Below, one piece after another: positions 1 through 7,908 of a stretch of DNA of 64,000 bases (its first letter is position 1; each line of letters begins with the position of its first letter). The DNA comes from Georgenia daeguensis (GTDB lineage: Bacteria > Actinomycetota > Actinomycetes > Actinomycetales > Actinomycetaceae): the NCBI RefSeq assembly GCF_039537705.1, contig NZ_BAABBA010000004.1, forward strand, positions 230,390 through 294,389, read 5' to 3'. A model generated the notes under the pieces. The model did no database searches, had not been told where the DNA came from, and saw only the letters and a list, made by a program, of their open reading frames with translations. Both the position numbers and the translations under genes were made by a program.

Positions 1-2
1 CC

Positions 3-794
3 CGCCCCGGCCTGGCCAACCGTCTCGGGGCCCGCTGGGCCGCCGTCGTCGCCCTGACCTTCGCCTCCACGCCGCTGCGCGCGGCGAAGGGCCGCACCGA
101 GGTGACCGGACTGCCGCTGCGCCCCGCCGTCGCCGCGCTCGTCGCCGACCGGGCGACGCCGGACGGTGCCGCGGCCCGGCGCCGCTCCGCCGCCGCCGAG
201 CTGGATCTGGACCCGGCGCGCCTCACCCTCCTCGTCACCGGCGGCTCGCTCGGCGCCCAGCGCCTCAACGAGGCCGTCGCGGGGGCCGCCGCCGCCCTCG
301 TCGGCGCGGGCGCCCAGGTGTTCCACCTGACCGGACGCGGCAAGGACTCCGGGGTGCGCGAGGCCGTCGCCGCGGCCGCGCGCGACCTCCCCGAGGTCGC
401 CCGGCACTACCACGTGCGGGAGTACCTCGGCGCCATGGAGCTCGCCTACGCGTGCGCGGACCTGGTGCTGTGCCGCTCCGGCGCCGGCACCGTGTCCGAG
501 CTGGCCGCACTCGGCCTGCCCGCGGTCTACGTGCCGCTGCCGATCGGCAACGGCGAGCAGCGGCTCAACGCCGCTGACGTCGTCGCCGCCGGCGGGGGAG
601 TGCTCGTCGAGGACGTCGACCTGGACGCCGCGTGGGTCGCCGCGCACGTCAGCGAGCTGCTGGGCGACGGCGAGGAGCTGCGCCGCCGCGGCGGCGCCGC
701 CGCCACGGCCGGCCCACGCGACGGCGCCGCCCAGCTCGCCGCGCTCGTGCGTGAGGCCGCAGGACGCGGCACCGAGGAGGGCCGGCATGGCTGA
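3..794 (+). CDS. murG: MurG, UDP-GlcNAc:undecaprenyl-PP-MurNAc-pentapeptide GlcNAc transferase (5' end missing)
   Basis: Makes lipid II from lipid I on the inner face of the membrane during peptidoglycan synthesis. The reading frame is open from the first bases of the window, so the N-terminal lobe lies upstream. The visible part starts at the PGLANRLGAR stretch and holds the C-terminal GT-B lobe: the LVTGGSLGAQRLNEAV nucleotide-sugar loop and the LVLCRSGAGTVSELAALGLPAVYVPLP donor-site segment with the family's conserved Glu. About 263 residues are visible of the roughly 360-380 usual for the family. Its stop lies inside murC (8-bp overlap), as expected for a translationally coupled dcw cluster. 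Confidence 0.95.
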   Translation, partial: RPGLANRLGARWAAVVALTFASTPLRAAKGRTEVTGLPLRPAVAALVADRATPDGAAARRRSAAAELDLDPARLTLLVTGGSLGAQRLNEAVAGAAAALVGAGAQVFHLTGRGKDSGVREAVAAAARDLPEVARHYHVREYLGAMELAYACADLVLCRSGAGTVSELAALGLPAVYVPLPIGNGEQRLNAADVVAAGGGVLVEDVDLDAAWVAAHVSELLGDGEELRRRGGAAATAGPRDGAAQLAALVREAAGRGTEEGRHG

Positions 795-2193
795 GCGTTT
801 CCATCTGGTGGGCGTCGGCGGGGCCGGCATGTCCGCCGTCGCCGAGCTCCTCGCCGCCCGCGGGCACGAGGTCTCCGGCTCCGACCAGCGCGACTCCGCC
901 GCGCTGGCCCGCCTCCGCGCGGCCGGCGTGCGGACCTACGTCGGCCACGACGCGTCGCACGTGCCGGGCTCGGGCTCCCTGGTGGTCTCCACCGCCGTGC
1001 GCCCGGACAACCCCGAGCTCGTGGCCGCGCGGGAGCGTGGCCTGGAGGTCCTGCACCGCTCGCAGGCACTCGCGCAGGCCGCCGAGGGGCTCGACTTCGT
1101 CGCCGTGGCCGGTGCGCACGGCAAGACCTCGACCTCGGCCATGCTCGCGGTCGCGCTGCAGGCGGCGGGCGAGGATCCGTCCTACGCCATCGGTGGCACC
1201 GTGCTGGCGCTGGGCACCGGTGCCCACCTGGGCGCCGGGCGCGCCTTCGTGGCCGAGGCCGACGAGTCCGACGGCTCCTTCCTCAACTACACCCCGCGGG
1301 TCGCGCTGGTGACCAACGTCGAGCCCGACCACCTCGACCACCACGGCAGCGAGGCGGCCTTCCGGCGCTCGTTCGAGCAGTTCGCCGACCGCATCGTGCC
1401 CGGCGGGCTGCTGGTCGCGTGCTCCGACGACCCCGGGGCGCTGGCGCTGGTCCGGCACGCCGTGGCCCGCGGCACCCGGGTCGTGACCTACGGGCGCGGC
1501 GAGGCGCCCGAGGGCGTCGAGGCGCACGCACGCCTGGCGGCCGCGGACCGGCTGACGGGGCGCGGCTCCGCCGCCCGGCTGACCCTCGCCGGCCTCGACG
1601 ACGCCGTCGTCGAGGTCGAGCTGACCCTGCGCGTCGGCGGCGCTCACATGCTCCTCAACGCGGCCGGCGCCTGGTGCGCCGGGCTCGAGCTCGGCGTCGG
1701 CCCGGAGGACATGGCCGCCGCCCTGGGCGCGTTCACCGGCACCGGCCGCCGGTTCGAGGACCGTGGCGAGGCCGGCGGCGTCCGGGTGGTCGACGACTAC
1801 GCGCACCACCCCACCGAGGTCGCCGCCACCCTCGGCACCGCCCGCCTCGCGGCGGGGGAGGGGCGCGTCCTCGTCCTGTTCCAGCCGCACCTGTACTCCC
1901 GCACCCGCACCTTCGCCGAGGAGTTCGCCACCGCGCTGGCCGCCGCCGACGAGGTGGTCGTCACCGACGTCTACGCCGCCCGGGAGGACCCGGTCCCGGG
2001 AGTGGACGGCGGCCTCATCACGGCCGCGATGGCCCGCCACGGCGACCGGGGGCGCTACGTGGCCGACCGTCTCGAGGCGGCCACCGCCGTCGCGGACCTC
2101 GCCCGTCCTGGAGACCTCGTCCTGACCGTCGGCGCCGGCGACGTCACCGAGCTGGGACCGGTGATCCTCGACCGGCTCGGGGAGCGGGCATGA
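787..2193 (+). CDS. murC: MurC, UDP-N-acetylmuramate--L-alanine ligase
   Basis: Cytoplasmic ATP-dependent ligase adding L-Ala to UDP-MurNAc, the first amino acid of the peptidoglycan stem. Start ATG 787 gives MAERFHLVGVGGAGMSAVAELL, the standard N-terminal Rossmann glycine motif; an in-frame ATG at 751 would only add unconserved residues encoded inside murG. The Mur ligase P-loop AGAHGKTSTSAM is at residues about 109-119, the central domain has EADESDGSF and NVEPDHLDHHG, and the C-terminal domain has DDYAHHPTEV and FQPHLYSRT. Length is 468 residues, normal for MurC. It sits between murG and ftsQ, with an ATGA overlap into ftsQ. Confidence 0.97.
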   Translation: MAERFHLVGVGGAGMSAVAELLAARGHEVSGSDQRDSAALARLRAAGVRTYVGHDASHVPGSGSLVVSTAVRPDNPELVAARERGLEVLHRSQALAQAAEGLDFVAVAGAHGKTSTSAMLAVALQAAGEDPSYAIGGTVLALGTGAHLGAGRAFVAEADESDGSFLNYTPRVALVTNVEPDHLDHHGSEAAFRRSFEQFADRIVPGGLLVACSDDPGALALVRHAVARGTRVVTYGRGEAPEGVEAHARLAAADRLTGRGSAARLTLAGLDDAVVEVELTLRVGGAHMLLNAAGAWCAGLELGVGPEDMAAALGAFTGTGRRFEDRGEAGGVRVVDDYAHHPTEVAATLGTARLAAGEGRVLVLFQPHLYSRTRTFAEEFATALAAADEVVVTDVYAAREDPVPGVDGGLITAAMARHGDRGRYVADRLEAATAVADLARPGDLVLTVGAGDVTELGPVILDRLGERA

Positions 2194-3170
2194 GGCCGCC
2201 GGCCGCCCCCCGACAGCCCCGCCGCCCCGATCCCGAGCCAGCTCGCCCCGACCGGGGGCGCGCTCCGGCCGGGCGGCCGGACGGCGCCCCGACGCGCCCG
2301 GCGAAGACCGCCCGGGTGCCGGCGGCACCGGGGCGTGAGCAGACCGTGCCGGGCGACGCCCTCGAGCGCCGGCCCTCCGTGCCCGCCGCGGCCCGGGTCC
2401 TGCCCGACCGGCCGCGCGGCGCCACGGCCGCCGCGGTGAGCACCGGCCTGGCCGCCCGCCTCGCCGAGAAGGCGGCCGCCGACCGGCGGCTGCTCCTGCA
2501 CCGGATCGGCGTGACCCTCGCGGTGCTCGCCCTGCTCGGCGGCGTGGCGTGGGTGCTGCTCTTCTCCCCGCTGCTCGCCCTCCAGGGCGACAAGATCGAG
2601 CTCGCCGGCGTCGGGGGCGAGGTGGACGCGGCCCAGGTGCGCGCCGCCGTCGAGCCCGAGGTCGGCACACCCCTGCTGCGGGTGGACACTTCCGCGGTCG
2701 CCGACCGCGTCGCCACGCTCCCCGCCGTCGAGCGGGCGCAGGTGTCACGGTCCTGGCCCGACGGCGTGACCGTCACCGTCGTGCCGCGGCAGCCCGTCGC
2801 GGCTGCGCCGGTCGAGGGCGGCTGGGTGCTGCTCGACGACGACGGGGTGCAGGTCACGACCGTCCCGGAGGTCCCTGCGGACCTGCCGGAGGTGACCGTC
2901 CCACTCTCGACGTCGGCCGAGACTGCGCCGGCCCTCGAGGCCGTGCTCAGCGTGCTGGGCGCCCTCCCGCCGGACCTGCTCGGCCAGGTGGCCGAGGCCG
3001 GTGCCACCTCGGCGGAGCACGTCACCCTGACGCTGGCCGACGGCGCCACCGTGCGCTGGGGTGACGCGGGGGAGAGCGAGCTGAAGGTCGAGGTGCTCAC
3101 GGTGCTGCGCCAGCAGCCGGCGGGCGTCTACGACGTCAGCGTGCCGCGCGCGCCCACCACGAGCTCGTGA
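2190..3170 (+). CDS. ftsQ: FtsQ, divisome membrane protein with POTRA domain
   Basis: Single-pass divisome protein that connects early (FtsZ) and late septal synthesis components. The ATG at 2190 overlaps the murC stop as ATGA. The protein is 326 residues: a long Pro/Arg-rich cytoplasmic tail (residues 1 to about 100), one membrane helix (about 106-125, IGVTLAVLALLGGVAWVLLF), then an extracytoplasmic POTRA domain and the FtsQ/DivIB beta domain. The VDTSAVADRVATLPAVERAQVSRSWPDGV stretch is typical of the family. The low-complexity tail is poorly conserved in actinomycetes. It is followed by a 149-bp gap with promoter signals, so ftsZ is probably transcribed both by read-through and from its own promoters. 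Confidence 0.95.
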   Translation: MRPPAAPRQPRRPDPEPARPDRGRAPAGRPDGAPTRPAKTARVPAAPGREQTVPGDALERRPSVPAAARVLPDRPRGATAAAVSTGLAARLAEKAAADRRLLLHRIGVTLAVLALLGGVAWVLLFSPLLALQGDKIELAGVGGEVDAAQVRAAVEPEVGTPLLRVDTSAVADRVATLPAVERAQVSRSWPDGVTVTVVPRQPVAAAPVEGGWVLLDDDGVQVTTVPEVPADLPEVTVPLSTSAETAPALEAVLSVLGALPPDLLGQVAEAGATSAEHVTLTLADGATVRWGDAGESELKVEVLTVLRQQPAGVYDVSVPRAPTTSS

Positions 3171-3229
3171 GCCGGCCCGACACGCGCGACACACCACCAC
3201 CGGTCGTTGCCCCGGCCACCCCGGGGACC

Positions 3230-3288
3230 TAGCGTCACGTGTGGCAGAAAATGACATAAGTCTAACCCTGAGGTAAAGGTTGAGGGTT
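3230..3288 (+). promoter_or_regulatory. ftsZ promoter region with short inverted repeat
   Basis: The ftsQ-ftsZ gap holds a good -10 hexamer TAGCGT (3230-3235). The AT-richer stretch 3249-3288 contains further TAA-type hexamers and an inverted repeat AACCCT (3264-3269) / AGGGTT (3283-3288). Multiple ftsZ promoters in this gap are known from other actinomycetes. Whether the inverted repeat binds a regulator is unknown. Confidence 0.5.
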
Positions 3289-3319
3289 GGGCTCCGCAAG
3301 GACGACGAGAGGGACCGAC

Positions 3320-4615
3320 GTGGCGGCACCGCAGAACTACCTGGCAGTGATCAAGGTGGTGGGAATCGGCGGTGGCGGCGTAAACGCTGTCAACCGCATG
3401 ATCGAGGTCGGTTTGAAGGGCGTCGAGTTCATCGCCGTCAACACCGACGCACAGGCGCTGCTGATGAGCGACGCGGACGTCAAGCTCGACGTCGGCCGCG
3501 AGCTCACCCGCGGGCTCGGCGCGGGCGCCGACCCCGAGGTGGGCAAGAAGGCGGCGGAGGACCACGCGGAGGAGATCGAGGAGGTCCTGCGCGGGGCCGA
3601 CATGGTCTTCGTCACCGCCGGCGAGGGTGGCGGCACCGGCACCGGCGGCGCCCCTGTCGTCGCCCGGATCGCCCGCTCGCTCGGCGCGCTGACGATCGGC
3701 GTCGTCACGCGGCCCTTCACCTTCGAGGGGCGCCGGCGCGGTGTGCAGGCCGAGTCCGGCATCGAGGCGCTGCGCGCCGAGGTCGACACCCTCATCGTCA
3801 TCCCCAACGACCGGCTGCTCTCCATCTCCGACCGTGGCGTCTCCGTCCTGGACGCGTTCAAGTCTGCCGACCAGGTCCTGCTCTCCGGTGTCCAGGGCAT
3901 CACGGACCTCATCACCACCCCCGGTCTGATCAACCTCGACTTCGCGGACGTCAAGTCCGTCATGCAGGGCGCGGGCAGCGCCCTCATGGGGATCGGCTCC
4001 GCCCGCGGCGAGGACCGCGCGGTCCAGGCCTCCGAGCTGGCGATCTCCTCGCCGCTGCTCGAGGCGAGCATCGACGGCGCGCACGGCGTCCTGCTCTCCA
4101 TCCAGGGCGGCTCCGACCTCGGCCTGTTCGAGATCCACGAGGCGGCCAGGCTGGTCCAGGAGGCGGCGCACCCCGAGGCCAACATCATCTTCGGCGCCGT
4201 CATCGACGACGCCCTCGGCGACGAGGTCCGCGTGACCGTCATCGCCGCCGGCTTCGACGAGGGGACCGGGCCGTCCGGCTCGACGAACAAGCTCGCCGGC
4301 CGTCCGGTCGGCCAGGTGGCCCCGCGGGCGGCCGAGCCGGCCCCGGCTCCCGCCGCCCCCGCCGTCCCCGCGGAGGTGGAGACCGGCGCGCACCGGGCCG
4401 CGCTGCCCACGCCCGGCGCCCTCCCCGTCTCCGCGCCCAGCCCCGCCGCGGTCCCGGCCCACGAGCCGGCACCGGTGACGGCCTCCGTCCCCGCCTTCAT
4501 CGGCGAGGACGGTCAGCCGCGCCAGCAGCGCTCGTTCGAGGTGCCGCGGGTCTTCGACGAGGAGCCGGCGCGTCGCCGCGACGAGGACCTGGACATCCCC
4601 GACTTCCTGAAGTGA
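3320..4615 (+). CDS. ftsZ: FtsZ, tubulin-like GTPase of the division ring
   Basis: Polymerises into the cytokinetic ring and recruits the divisome. The GTG at 3320 gives MAAPQNYLAVIKVVGIGGGGVNA, the conserved actinobacterial N-terminus; GAGGGA lies just upstream, and the earlier in-frame ATG at 3287 lacks both site and conservation. The tubulin signature GGGTGTGG is at residues 103-110. Other FtsZ landmarks are TRPFTFEGRRR, NDRLL and NLDFADVKSVM. The core ends near residue 315. A Pro/Ala-rich linker of about 95 residues follows, then the conserved C-terminal tail DLDIPDFLK, which binds SepF and other partners. Length is 431 residues. Confidence 0.98.
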   Translation: MAAPQNYLAVIKVVGIGGGGVNAVNRMIEVGLKGVEFIAVNTDAQALLMSDADVKLDVGRELTRGLGAGADPEVGKKAAEDHAEEIEEVLRGADMVFVTAGEGGGTGTGGAPVVARIARSLGALTIGVVTRPFTFEGRRRGVQAESGIEALRAEVDTLIVIPNDRLLSISDRGVSVLDAFKSADQVLLSGVQGITDLITTPGLINLDFADVKSVMQGAGSALMGIGSARGEDRAVQASELAISSPLLEASIDGAHGVLLSIQGGSDLGLFEIHEAARLVQEAAHPEANIIFGAVIDDALGDEVRVTVIAAGFDEGTGPSGSTNKLAGRPVGQVAPRAAEPAPAPAAPAVPAEVETGAHRAALPTPGALPVSAPSPAAVPAHEPAPVTASVPAFIGEDGQPRQQRSFEVPRVFDEEPARRRDEDLDIPDFLK

Positions 4616-4625
4616 GCGGGCGGCC

Positions 4626-5417
4626 GTGAGCGGTGCGGCGGCCAGCGCGGTCCCGCTCCTCCCGGCCGACGTCGGCCCCGGCGCGCGTGGTGCGTTCACC
4701 ACGCGCGCCGGGGGCGTGTCCGGCGGCGCCTGGGGCGGTCCGGACGGCAGCGGCGGCCTGAACCTCGGGCTCCACGTCGGTGACGACCGGGACGCGGTCC
4801 TGGCGAACCGGGGCCGACTCGAGGCCGCCGTCGGGGCGCCCGTGGCGTGGATGGACCAGGTGCACGGCAGCGCCGTGCTCGAGGTGACCGCGGTGTCCGG
4901 CGCGAGCCAGGGGGAGTGTGACGCTCTCGTCGCGCGGGCCGGCGCGCGGTCGGGGCTTGCCGTGATGGTCGCCGACTGCGTCCCGGTCCTTCTCGCGGAC
5001 TCGGCCGGGTCCGTCGTCGCCGCGGCCCACGTGGGGCGGCAGGGTCTCGTGCGCGGCGTCCTGGCCGCCACGGTCGCCCGGATGGCCGGGCTCGGCGCGG
5101 CGCCGGAGGACCTCCACGCCGCCGTCGGGCCGAGCATCTGCGGGCGCTGCTACGAGGTGCCCGCGGCCCTGCGTGACGAGGTGGCCGCGGCGGTCCCGGG
5201 CACGGCGTCCACGACCTCCTGGGGCACCCCGGCCCTCGACCTCGCCGCCGGGGTGCGCGGCCAGCTGACCGGCCTCGGCGTCTCTTCCGTGGCCACGCTC
5301 CGGGCGTGCACCATGGAGGACGAGCGGTTCTACTCCTACCGCCGCGCGGGCCGCGCGGGCACGGCGGCGACCGGGCGGTTCGCCGGGGTGGTCCGCCCGT
5401 CGGGCGCGGCACGCTGA
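4626..5417 (+). CDS. pgeF: PgeF/YlmD-type purine nucleoside phosphorylase-like protein (laccase-domain family)
   Basis: Member of the YfiH/YlmD family, often annotated as multicopper polyphenol oxidase or peptidoglycan editing factor and shown in some members to act on purine nucleosides. The GTG start at 4626 lies 10 bp after ftsZ. Family motifs are visible: WMDQVHGSAVLEV, the ADCVPVLLAD metal-site stretch, AAAHVGRQGL (usually AAHAGWRG) and GPSICGRCYEVP. The C-terminal FYSYRRAGRAG completes the fold. Length is 263 residues, normal. It usually sits between ftsZ and sepF together with yggS; yggS is absent here. The exact substrate cannot be read from sequence. Confidence 0.88.
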   Translation: MSGAAASAVPLLPADVGPGARGAFTTRAGGVSGGAWGGPDGSGGLNLGLHVGDDRDAVLANRGRLEAAVGAPVAWMDQVHGSAVLEVTAVSGASQGECDALVARAGARSGLAVMVADCVPVLLADSAGSVVAAAHVGRQGLVRGVLAATVARMAGLGAAPEDLHAAVGPSICGRCYEVPAALRDEVAAAVPGTASTTSWGTPALDLAAGVRGQLTGLGVSSVATLRACTMEDERFYSYRRAGRAGTAATGRFAGVVRPSGAAR

Positions 5418-5466
5418 GGCGCACGACACGCCGCCGGACGTGACGCCAGGCCTGGTCGCACTGGTC

Positions 5467-5472
5467 TAGCGT
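5467..5472 (+). promoter_or_regulatory. Likely sepF -10 element
   Basis: TAGCGT matches the TANNNT actinobacterial -10 pattern and lies 58 bp before the sepF ATG, which has its own GAGGAG ribosome binding site at about 5520-5525. No clear -35 element is seen. Confidence 0.4.
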
Positions 5473-5530
5473 CGGGGGCAGCAGCAGGTCGCCGCAGACG
5501 CGGCCGGGGACAGACTTACGAGGAGCAGCG

Positions 5531-6025
5531 ATGGCCGGAACGATGCGCAAGATGATGGAGTACCTCTCCCTGGCGGAGCCGGAGGACGAGCTGTACGACG
5601 ACACGCCCGAGCCGGAGTCCTACGACGACGCCCCGGAGCCGGAGCGCGACCGTGACCGTGAGCGTTCCGAGCACCGCGCCGAGGTGACGCCCATCTCCCG
5701 CGCCGCCGCACTGCACATCGAGGAGCCCGTCGTGACCGAGGACCTGCGCCGGATCGTCACGGTGCACCCCGTGAGCTACAACGAGGCCCGCGTCATCGGC
5801 GAGGCGTTCCGTGAGGGCACCCCCGTCATCATGAACCTCACCGGCATGAGCGAGGCCGACGCCAAGCGCATGGTCGACTTCTCCGCCGGCCTGGTCTTCG
5901 GGCTGCACGGTGCCATCGAGCGGGTGACCAACCGGGTGTTTCTTCTCTCCCCGGCGACGGTCGAGGTCGACAGCGACAAGTCCGACGGCGACCGGGTCCC
6001 CGGGCGCTTCTTCTCCCAGGGCTGA
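5531..6025 (+). CDS. sepF: SepF, FtsZ membrane anchor and division protein
   Basis: Binds the FtsZ C-terminal tail and tethers the ring to the membrane; in actinomycetes, which lack FtsA, it is the main anchor. The N-terminal MAGTMRKMMEYLSLAE is the amphipathic membrane-binding helix, followed by an acidic linker (about residues 17-50) and the SepF core (about 75-150) with VHPVSYNEARVIGEAFREGTPVIMNL and AKRMVDFSAGLVFGLHGAIERV. Length is 164 residues. The ATG at 5531 has GAGGAGCAGC just upstream. It is followed after 5 bp by yggT, so the two are one unit. Confidence 0.96.
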   Translation: MAGTMRKMMEYLSLAEPEDELYDDTPEPESYDDAPEPERDRDRERSEHRAEVTPISRAAALHIEEPVVTEDLRRIVTVHPVSYNEARVIGEAFREGTPVIMNLTGMSEADAKRMVDFSAGLVFGLHGAIERVTNRVFLLSPATVEVDSDKSDGDRVPGRFFSQG

Positions 6026-6030
6026 CACCT

Positions 6031-6330
6031 TTGTCCCTCTTCTTCGGCCTGCTGGACCTGCTGCTGCTGCTCTACATGCTGGTCCTGATCGTCAGGCTCG
6101 TCCTCGACTGGATCCAGGTGTTCGCGCGCTCCTGGCGCCCCTCGGGGATCGTCCTCGTCCTCGCGAACCTGGTCTACGGGCTGACCGACCCGCCCCTGCG
6201 CTTCCTGCGCCGGTTCATCCCTCCGCTGCGCCTGGGCCAGGTGCAGCTCGACCTGGGATTCCTGGTGCTCTTCCTGGGGGTGCAGCTGCTGCGCGTGATG
6301 GTCCGTGCGCTGGCGGCAGGTTTCTCCTGA
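6031..6330 (+). CDS. YggT family integral membrane protein
   Basis: Small membrane protein of 99 residues with two hydrophobic segments (about residues 4-25, LLDLLLLLYMLVLIVRLVLDW, and about 73-95, LDLGFLVLFLGVQLLRVMV) flanking the conserved TDPPLRFLRRFIPPLR motif of the YggT family. TTG at 6031 is the only start giving the full first helix and lies 5 bp after the sepF stop, implying translational coupling. The family is always near sepF/divIVA in Gram-positives and is suspected to help division or osmotic adaptation. The biochemical role is unknown. Confidence 0.88.
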   Translation: MSLFFGLLDLLLLLYMLVLIVRLVLDWIQVFARSWRPSGIVLVLANLVYGLTDPPLRFLRRFIPPLRLGQVQLDLGFLVLFLGVQLLRVMVRALAAGFS

Positions 6331-6449
6331 CACCACATCGACCGCTAATGTCCTAGCAGGCACTGCTTGCCAGGGGTCCGCTACGGTTGCTCGAGTGAGC
6401 GGCCGGACCAGGGCTCATGACCGAACGAGACGACACCGAGGTGACCACC

Positions 6450-7136
6450 ATGGCGCTGCTCACAGCAGACGACGTCCTCAACAAGAAGTTCCAGCCGACC
6501 AAGTTCCGCGAGGGTTACGACCAGGACGAGGTCGACGACTTCCTTGACGAGGTCGTCAACACGCTGCGCGTGGTGACGGGTGAGAACGAGGAGCTCAAGG
6601 CCAAGCTGGCCGCCGCCGAGCGCCGAGTCGCCGAGCTGACCCGCGAGGGCGGCAACGGCGCGCGTCCGGCATTCGCCGAGAACCAGTCCCCGGCCGAGTC
6701 GGAGCCCGAGGTCGTCGAGCAGGCGGCCGCCCGGCCCGTCCCGGCCGCCGCCCCGGTCCAGCCGGCCCCGGTCCAGGCCGCGCCCGTGCAGGCCGCGCCG
6801 GTCCAGACCGCCCCGGCCGGCGGCAACGAGCCCGAGTCCGCCACCGGCATGCTCGCCCTGGCGCAGCGCCTGCACGACGAGTACGTGCGCAACGGCAAGG
6901 AGGAGGGCGAGCGGCTCGTCTCCGAGGCCCAGGCCGAGGGGCAGCGCATCATCAAGGAGGCCGAGGACCAGCACAACCGGACCCTCACCCAGCTCGAGCA
7001 GGAGCGTTCGCTCCTGGAGCGCAAGATCGACGAGCTGCGCACCTTCGAGCGCGACTACCGCACCCGCCTGAAGAGCTACCTCGAGTCTCTCCTCAGCAAC
7101 GTCGAGTCCGGCGCCCCCAAGGCCGAGGGCATCTGA
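6450..7136 (+). CDS. divIVA: DivIVA/Wag31 polar growth and septum-site coiled-coil protein
   Basis: Curvature-sensing scaffold that marks poles and septa and directs tip growth in actinobacteria. ATG 6450 is preferred (GAGGTG at 6438-6443) and gives MALLTADDVLNKKFQPTKFREGYDQDEVDDFLDEVV, the conserved membrane-binding N-domain. An in-frame ATG at 6417 would add 11 residues. Residues about 30-65 form the first coiled coil. A Pro/Ala/Gln/Val-rich linker (about 90-130, repeated PVQ-A units) is followed by a long second coiled coil (about 140-220). Length is 228 residues. A candidate -10 TACGGT is at 6382-6387. ileS, often next in relatives, is not here. Confidence 0.94.
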   Translation: MALLTADDVLNKKFQPTKFREGYDQDEVDDFLDEVVNTLRVVTGENEELKAKLAAAERRVAELTREGGNGARPAFAENQSPAESEPEVVEQAAARPVPAAAPVQPAPVQAAPVQAAPVQTAPAGGNEPESATGMLALAQRLHDEYVRNGKEEGERLVSEAQAEGQRIIKEAEDQHNRTLTQLEQERSLLERKIDELRTFERDYRTRLKSYLESLLSNVESGAPKAEGI

Positions 7137-7143
7137 CCCGCAG

Positions 7144-7197
7144 CACCGACGACGGACGGCGACGGCCCACCAGGGCCGTCGCCGTCCGTCGTCGGTG
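7144..7197 (+). terminator. 25-bp perfect hairpin between divIVA and lspA
   Basis: Positions 7144-7168 and 7173-7197 are perfect reverse complements (25 bp, ACCA loop at 7169-7172). It begins 8 bp after the divIVA stop and ends 21 bp before the lspA ATG. No U-tract follows, as is common for actinobacterial terminators. It probably ends the division-cluster transcript and may also act bidirectionally. Confidence 0.85.
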
Positions 7198-7218
7198 TGA
7201 CGTGCGAGGATGACACCG

Positions 7219-7908
7219 ATGGAGAGCCAGCCCGAGACGCCGCAGCACCGCGCCCGCGACCGGGGCGCCGACGTGCCCGCGCTGACGCAGGAGACCGAGG
7301 GCACGCCGACCGCCCGGGACGACGGCGCACCGGCCCGGGACGAGGGCCCACCGGCCCGGTTCGACGGCACGCCCGTCGTCCCGTCCCGCCTTCGCCGTCG
7401 GCTTCTCGCCCTCCTGCTCGGGCTCGCGGCGGGCATCGTCGCGGTCGACCAGGTGACCAAGCACCTCGCCGAGGCGCGCCTGGTGCGCGGCGAGATCGTG
7501 CCGCTCCTCGGAGACGCCCTGGGCCTGCAGCTCGTCTACAACCCGGGTGCGGCGTTCTCCTTCGCCACCGGCATGACGTGGGTCTTCACGATCATCATGG
7601 TGATCGTGGCCGTCGCGGTGCTGCGCGTCTCGCGCCGCCTCGGCTCGACCGCCTGGGCGGTCGCGCTGGGCATGCTGCTCGGCGGCTGCCTCGGCAACCT
7701 CTACGACCGGCTCTTCCGCGACCCGGGCTTCGCCGTCGGGCACGTCGTGGACTTCATCAGCTACAACGGCTGGTTCGTCGGCAACGTCGCCGACATCGCG
7801 ATCGTCGGCGCCGCGGTGCTGGTCGCCCTGCTCGCCGTGCGCGGACGGGAGGTCGACGGCTCGCTCGCCGTCGACGTCGAGCGACGGGGGAGAGGTGCCG
7901 ATGCCTGA
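7219..7908 (+). CDS. lspA: LspA, lipoprotein signal peptidase (signal peptidase II)
   Basis: Polytopic membrane aspartyl protease that removes lipoprotein signal peptides after lipid modification. ATG 7219 is preferred because GCGAGGA (7204-7210) lies 8 bp upstream; the ATG at 7210 overlaps that site. Length is 229 residues, longer than usual because of a hydrophilic N-tail of about 55 residues before the first helix (LLALLLGLAAGIVAVDQVTK). Catalytic motifs are visible: GGCLGNLYDRLFR and the two Asp-bearing segments GHVVDFISYN and NVADIAIVGAAV. The reading frame runs into the next gene (8-bp overlap), so it is co-translated with the pseudouridine synthase, the usual lspA-rluD pairing. Confidence 0.95.
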   Translation: MESQPETPQHRARDRGADVPALTQETEGTPTARDDGAPARDEGPPARFDGTPVVPSRLRRRLLALLLGLAAGIVAVDQVTKHLAEARLVRGEIVPLLGDALGLQLVYNPGAAFSFATGMTWVFTIIMVIVAVAVLRVSRRLGSTAWAVALGMLLGGCLGNLYDRLFRDPGFAVGHVVDFISYNGWFVGNVADIAIVGAAVLVALLAVRGREVDGSLAVDVERRGRGADA

